A stretch of DNA of 64,000 nt from Vulcanisaeta sp. JCM 16159. GTDB lineage: Archaea; Thermoproteota; Thermoprotei; Thermoproteales; Thermocladiaceae. Location: NCBI RefSeq assembly GCF_001316265.1, contig NZ_BBDN01000005.1:62001-126000 (forward strand), read 5' to 3'. The position numbers and the translations under genes were made by a program. Positions 60,223 through 64,000 of this stretch are shown here, in pieces. The notes below the pieces were generated by a model. That model searched no databases, was not told where the DNA came from, and saw nothing but the letters and a program-made list of their open reading frames with translations. How positions within the stretch are numbered: position 1 is the stretch's first letter; every line of letters starts with the position of its first letter.

Positions 60223-63049
60223 TTAAGGTTCGGAGGTGGAGGAAATGGCCCCTATAGACTTATTGTAAAATGGCCACCAATTCCACTTACCAAGCAGAAC
60301 TATTATAGCCGGCACGAGTAGCGGCCTGACTATGAATGAATCGATGATTACCGATGAAGCCACCGCGAGGGCTACTTGCTTGAGTATGTAGATGCTTGAT
60401 AGTGCCAGGGAGGCAAAGGCCATGGCCAGCACCAAGGCTGCGCCCGTTACCACGGGCCCCGTAACCTCAACGGCCCTGACTATAGCGTCCTTATCACTTA
60501 ATCCATTGCTAATCTCCTCCCTGAATCTGCTGACTATGAATAGGTCATAGTCAGTACCAACACTCAGCAATAGTGATATTAAAATCACCGGCATTAACCA
60601 ATAGGTCTGTATCCCCATTAATTCCTGAAATACAAATATCGTTAGCGCCAAGGACCAGGTGATGCTCATGAGGACCGTGGCTACGAGTCTTAGTGGTATC
60701 ATTACGGATCTCATATAAATTGTGAGTATAACAATGTTTATGGCTATCATTACGTAGATTATGAGACCGTAATACTCACGCTCAAAGCCAAGCACGAAGT
60801 AATACTTATCCGCAGGTGACCCTCCAATCAATACCTTGGACCCGTACTCCCTAGCCACCTCATTAGCCACCTCCCTTAGGCTTAGGTATATTGGTATAAG
60901 TTTGTCGGATAATGATTGTTGGTTAACCGTGGCGGTTATTATATACATGTCTGACCCATTGTATGATAGGGCTGCGTTTATTACATAGTCCTGTCCCTTA
61001 ATGGCATTGAGCAACGCCAAAGCGGCTGACTTATTGCCATAAATCACCAAGTATGCTGTTGAATAATCATAATTCCTGAAATAATTGATTAATAGGCTAA
61101 GCCCAACCTTAGCCGGCGTATTAGGCATGACTTGCACGGGGTCTGTGGTTATCCTAATGTTTAGCAATAAGTATGTGAGGGCTAAGGCAGTGATTGCCAG
61201 GAATATGGTCACGACTAACCTCGGCCTATCAACGGCGAACTTGGCCATCCTTGAGAGAAAGGCTGTCCTCAACTCAACGGACTTTGCCTCAATCCCATGG
61301 GCCATAGAACGCCATCGCCAAGTAACCTCATGAATTCGGGCAGTATTACCGCGGTTGCCATTACCGTGAATGCCACGGCAATTATGAATCCAATGCCGAT
61401 GTCCTGTATGTAGCCATACCTCGATATTGCGAAGCTGCCAAGCCCAAGTCCAACAACCGACGCACTGGCTAGTATTGTTGGTCTAATGCGGGATAAAACA
61501 ATACTCAATGCTTTATTCTTATCACGTTCCCTGATCCTCTCCTCTAAGTACCTACTAAGCATGAGCATGCTGTAATCGACACCTATGCCAAATATTACTG
61601 GGGCTATCATGTAAACGGTTAGGTAGTAAAGCTTGAAGTGTATTGCCCAGTTGTAGAGTAGCCCGAGGGATGCTAGGTATGTTAGGCCAAGTATTGTCAA
61701 TGACATGACCGGGCCCACCAGGGTACCGAGCATTGCAATCATTGTTACGAACACGAGGCTGCCGTGGTCTTATCGATGATATTTACATCGTTTGTGACCA
61801 TCTCCTGAAGTTCGTATAGAATAACATCAGTGCTCACTGGGTATACCCAGTCCTTCTTTGTTAGTAGGTCATAAATTGTGTCCTCGTAATTGCTCGGTAG
61901 TGAGATGAAGGCTACGGTGTACGTATCATTTAGAAACTTCTGGGTTAGGTTGTCAGGTAAATCGAGAATGCTTGGCGGCGGATGCTCCTGCATTAATGCG
62001 TTGGTTACGCTACTTCTTATTTCATTCAATACCGTATTTACTACCGATGTATCATTGCTGCATGTTAATTGATAGATGTATGGCGTCAATATGGTGGATG
62101 TGTCGTTTATATACTCTTGTATTAGTAAGAGCCTTAGTAGTTTCATGTCCGTGTTTGGCCCTATTAATACGGCAATCCTAAGGTCCGTATAATTAATATC
62201 ATTATTAAGCAGCACGTCGTATGCATACCCAGTTATATTGCCTATGTTAATTCCTGGATACTCCTGCTGAATTATGTACTCGTAATTCATTAGTAGGATA
62301 CCCGTTATATTTTCTGAAACTAATTTATACGGCGATGGCCCATTGCCAATATTACTAATTAATTGAGTAAGTGTTCTATTGGCTAGTTCATTTATGTAAT
62401 TGTCATAACGCCCGTACTTAATTTCGTAGTCTTTTGTCGTTAAATAAAATAATGTAGTTAATGATGCGTTTGGGTATTTTTCCAGGTAATAGTCCTCAAT
62501 TTCATAATAAAGGAGCTGCGCATAATCTATTGTTGCGTTAAACTTGCCGCTAATATCGTTACTAAGGTTATAAACCATGGAATAATACTCTCTATTCAGC
62601 CGTATTATTGATGAGCATTCATTATTTAATGACCAATAGAGACTCCATACACTGCCGGTTTCGTTATTAATTATTTCGGCAGTGACGTTATTTATTGTTT
62701 CATTATATATCGTGTATGCGTCATTATATACCGTTAATAAATCAGTAATTGTTATGTTTGGTGCATCAACCTCCCTAATAATACTATTTACGTAATTTAA
62801 GTGGTCTTTAATGCCCATTGTACTGTTGCTGTTCAACTTGACTACAACAACCAGTGTTGTCTCGTTGGAAGTACCTATGTACTTATTAACTAGGTTGTCG
62901 ACAATCACCGGCTCTACGTTATCCGGCATTAACTGCATCTCATCGTATGTTAGTACATTAAATACACGGAATGAGTAATGGGCTAGGTAAATCATAAGAA
63001 CCAGCCAGGCCATAATTATTAATATTGATAGGCGACTCCTCGATATCAT
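60223..63049 (-). CDS. RND-superfamily MMPL-type exporter (two frame changes)
   Basis: The N-terminal membrane helix (SILIIMAWLVLMIYLAHYSF) is followed by a large extracytoplasmic loop of about 370 residues. The frame breaks near 61750 and resumes as VFVTMIAMLGTLVGPVMSL with the six-helix bundle, including APVIFGIGVDYSMLMLSRYLEE (helix 4 with the conserved Asp). A second break near 61305 brings the second half with VLLSVGTDYDLFIVSRFREE. Both behave as missing bases. It exports lipids or hydrophobic compounds using the proton gradient. It is divergent from the ABC ATPase, with overlapping promoters between 63050 and 63089. Confidence 0.85.
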
Positions 63050-63059
63050 TCTCAATAAG

Positions 63060-63080
63060 GATTTTAACCAGTATTAAATA
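63060..63080. promoter_or_regulatory. Divergent promoter region between the RND exporter and the ABC ATPase
   Basis: GATTTTAACC at 63060-63069 is 21-30 bases before the GTG at 63090. TATTTAATAC on the minus strand at 63071-63080 is 22-31 bases before the ATG at 63049. The two boxes are side by side, so the two directions probably compete for the same site. Confidence 0.45.
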
Positions 63081-63089
63081 CCATTCCCC

Positions 63090-63959
63090 GTGAGGAGCAA
63101 TGAGGAGGTCGTTAGGCTCGTTAATGTCAGTAAGAGGTATTACCTGAGTAGTAGTGTTTATGTTGATGCATTAATTAATGTGAACCTAACAATCAGGGGT
63201 AGGGAAATAGCAATCATAATGGGGCCCAGCGGGTCTGGTAAGACCACGTTGATGAACATAATGGGTACACTTGATAAGCCGTCTAGTGGGCAGGTCATTA
63301 TTGACGGCATTGACGTTACTAACATAGATGAGAAGTATTTATCGAAGTTCAGGCTTGAGAGACTGGGTTTCGTATTTCAACAGTATAACCTGGTTTCGCA
63401 ATTAACTGCCCTTGAGAATGTGATGCTACCAATGCTATTAACGGGTAGGTACACGAAGGACGAGGCTAGGGAGAAGGCCAGGCTGCTTTTAGACCTTGTT
63501 GGTGTCGGTGAGTTTGCGAATAATAAGCCTAATCAATTAAGTGGCGGCCAGCAGCAGAGGGTTGCCATCGCCAGGGCTCTGGCTAATGACCCATCATTTG
63601 TGATTATGGATGAGCCGACAGGGTCCATAGACCTTGCCAGTTCGTACATGATCCTGGACCTAATTAAGTTATTGAATAAGGCCGTAGGCGTCACCTTCGT
63701 GATTGCCACGCATAACATGGAGGTTGCGGCAATAGGTCATAGGATCATTTACCTTAGGGGTGGTAGGATAATGAGTGAGAGTGACCTTGCAAGGATTAAG
63801 GAGGAGTTCAGTAGGCTAAGGGTTGATCAGGTGGCCGTGATTAAGTCGTATCTTAGGATACTCGATCTTGAGGAGAGGAGGTTGAGGAGGCTGGGTCAGG
63901 ATTTAAGTGAGATAGAAAGGAAAAGGAACCTAGTAAATAGTTTTATTGGGCCTATATAG
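63090..63959 (+). CDS. ABC transporter ATPase, LolD/MacB type
   Basis: Walker A is GPSGSGKTTLMN, the signature is LSGGQQQRVAIARAL, Walker B is FVIMDEPTGSID and the H-loop is VIATHNMEVAA. At 289 residues it has a C-terminal extension of about 55 residues (ARIKEEFSRLRVDQ) beyond the usual LolD length. It is intact. It opens with a GTG at 63090 and leads a new operon: another start codon follows at 63980. It is divergent from the RND exporter and similar to the ATPase at 18551-19269. Confidence 0.88.
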   Translation: MRSNEEVVRLVNVSKRYYLSSSVYVDALINVNLTIRGREIAIIMGPSGSGKTTLMNIMGTLDKPSSGQVIIDGIDVTNIDEKYLSKFRLERLGFVFQQYNLVSQLTALENVMLPMLLTGRYTKDEAREKARLLLDLVGVGEFANNKPNQLSGGQQQRVAIARALANDPSFVIMDEPTGSIDLASSYMILDLIKLLNKAVGVTFVIATHNMEVAAIGHRIIYLRGGRIMSESDLARIKEEFSRLRVDQVAVIKSYLRILDLEERRLRRLGQDLSEIERKRNLVNSFIGPI

Positions 63960-63979
63960 GGAATTAGGTTTAATTAATT

Positions 63980-64000
63980 ATGCCTAGTGTTTTTATCGAT
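63980..64000 (+). CDS. Start of a further gene, cut off by the window end
   Basis: ATG at 63980 opens MPSVFID and runs off the window. By position it is the likely permease or surface partner of the ABC ATPase, but nothing more can be seen. Confidence 0.35.

Overview
The window looks like a piece of a hyperthermophilic crenarchaeal chromosome, most likely Thermoproteales (Vulcanisaeta/Caldivirga-like). This is inferred from archaeal Nop5, fibrillarin, Trm1, TIP49 and beta-CASP RNase genes, two C/D box sRNA candidates, AGG-rich arginine usage, frequent GTG/TTG starts, and TATA boxes 20-32 nt before start codons with no leader. No rRNA, clear tRNA, CRISPR array or complete insertion sequence was seen.

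Layout. 1-6.7 kb: a phosphoesterase end, then an overlapping glycerol/glycerol-3-phosphate operon (GlpA-like with a BFD-type Fe-S tail, a partner flavoprotein, FGGY kinase, FAD-linked oxidase). 6.8-8.4 kb: PIN remnant, Rieske protein, VapBC and a retropepsin-like protease. 8.4-12.3 kb: futalosine menaquinone genes mqnC, mqnE, mqnA, mqnD. 12.3-24.8 kb: CoA transferase, thioesterase, a gene-poor stretch, ribosomal protein uL5, a phosphate-type MFS transporter, a HEPN/MNT pair, a MacB-like export system with a surface protein, a decayed AAA ATPase, and two copies of a palindromic repeat. 24.8-30.7 kb: AlaX, M20 peptidase and an aminotransferase in one operon; PadR; an AAA ATPase; a class V aminotransferase. 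30.7-32.4 kb: succinate dehydrogenase B, C and D. 32.5-37.9 kb: two archaeal HTH regulators, a UPF0200 kinase, Trm1, fibrillarin, Nop5. 38-45 kb: membrane proteins, TauE, PPDK and a membrane pyrophosphatase. 45-56 kb: an ACT-like regulator, sRNAs, M24 peptidase, histidine phosphatase, a divergent radical SAM/SPASM pair (heme-type), beta-CASP RNase, TIP49, DUF47, HAD and Roadblock proteins. 56-64 kb: a molybdopterin hydroxylase large subunit, a tandem pair of unknown paralogs, an RND/MMPL exporter and a divergent ABC ATPase.

The dominant feature is that about 30 of roughly 70 genes, including essential single-copy ones, are broken by frame changes. Nearly all behave as one missing base, and where the protein family is clear the missing base usually restores a two- to four-base homopolymer. 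The simplest explanation is systematic indel error in the assembly, not mass pseudogenisation. I therefore annotate each such locus as one gene and state where the frame changes.

How the genes work together: menaquinone synthesis, succinate dehydrogenase, the glycerol-3-phosphate flavoproteins and a Rieske protein point to a quinone-based respiratory chain. PPDK and a K+-independent-type proton pyrophosphatase suggest pyrophosphate-linked energy metabolism. Nop5, fibrillarin and the two sRNA candidates form the rRNA 2'-O-methylation machinery.
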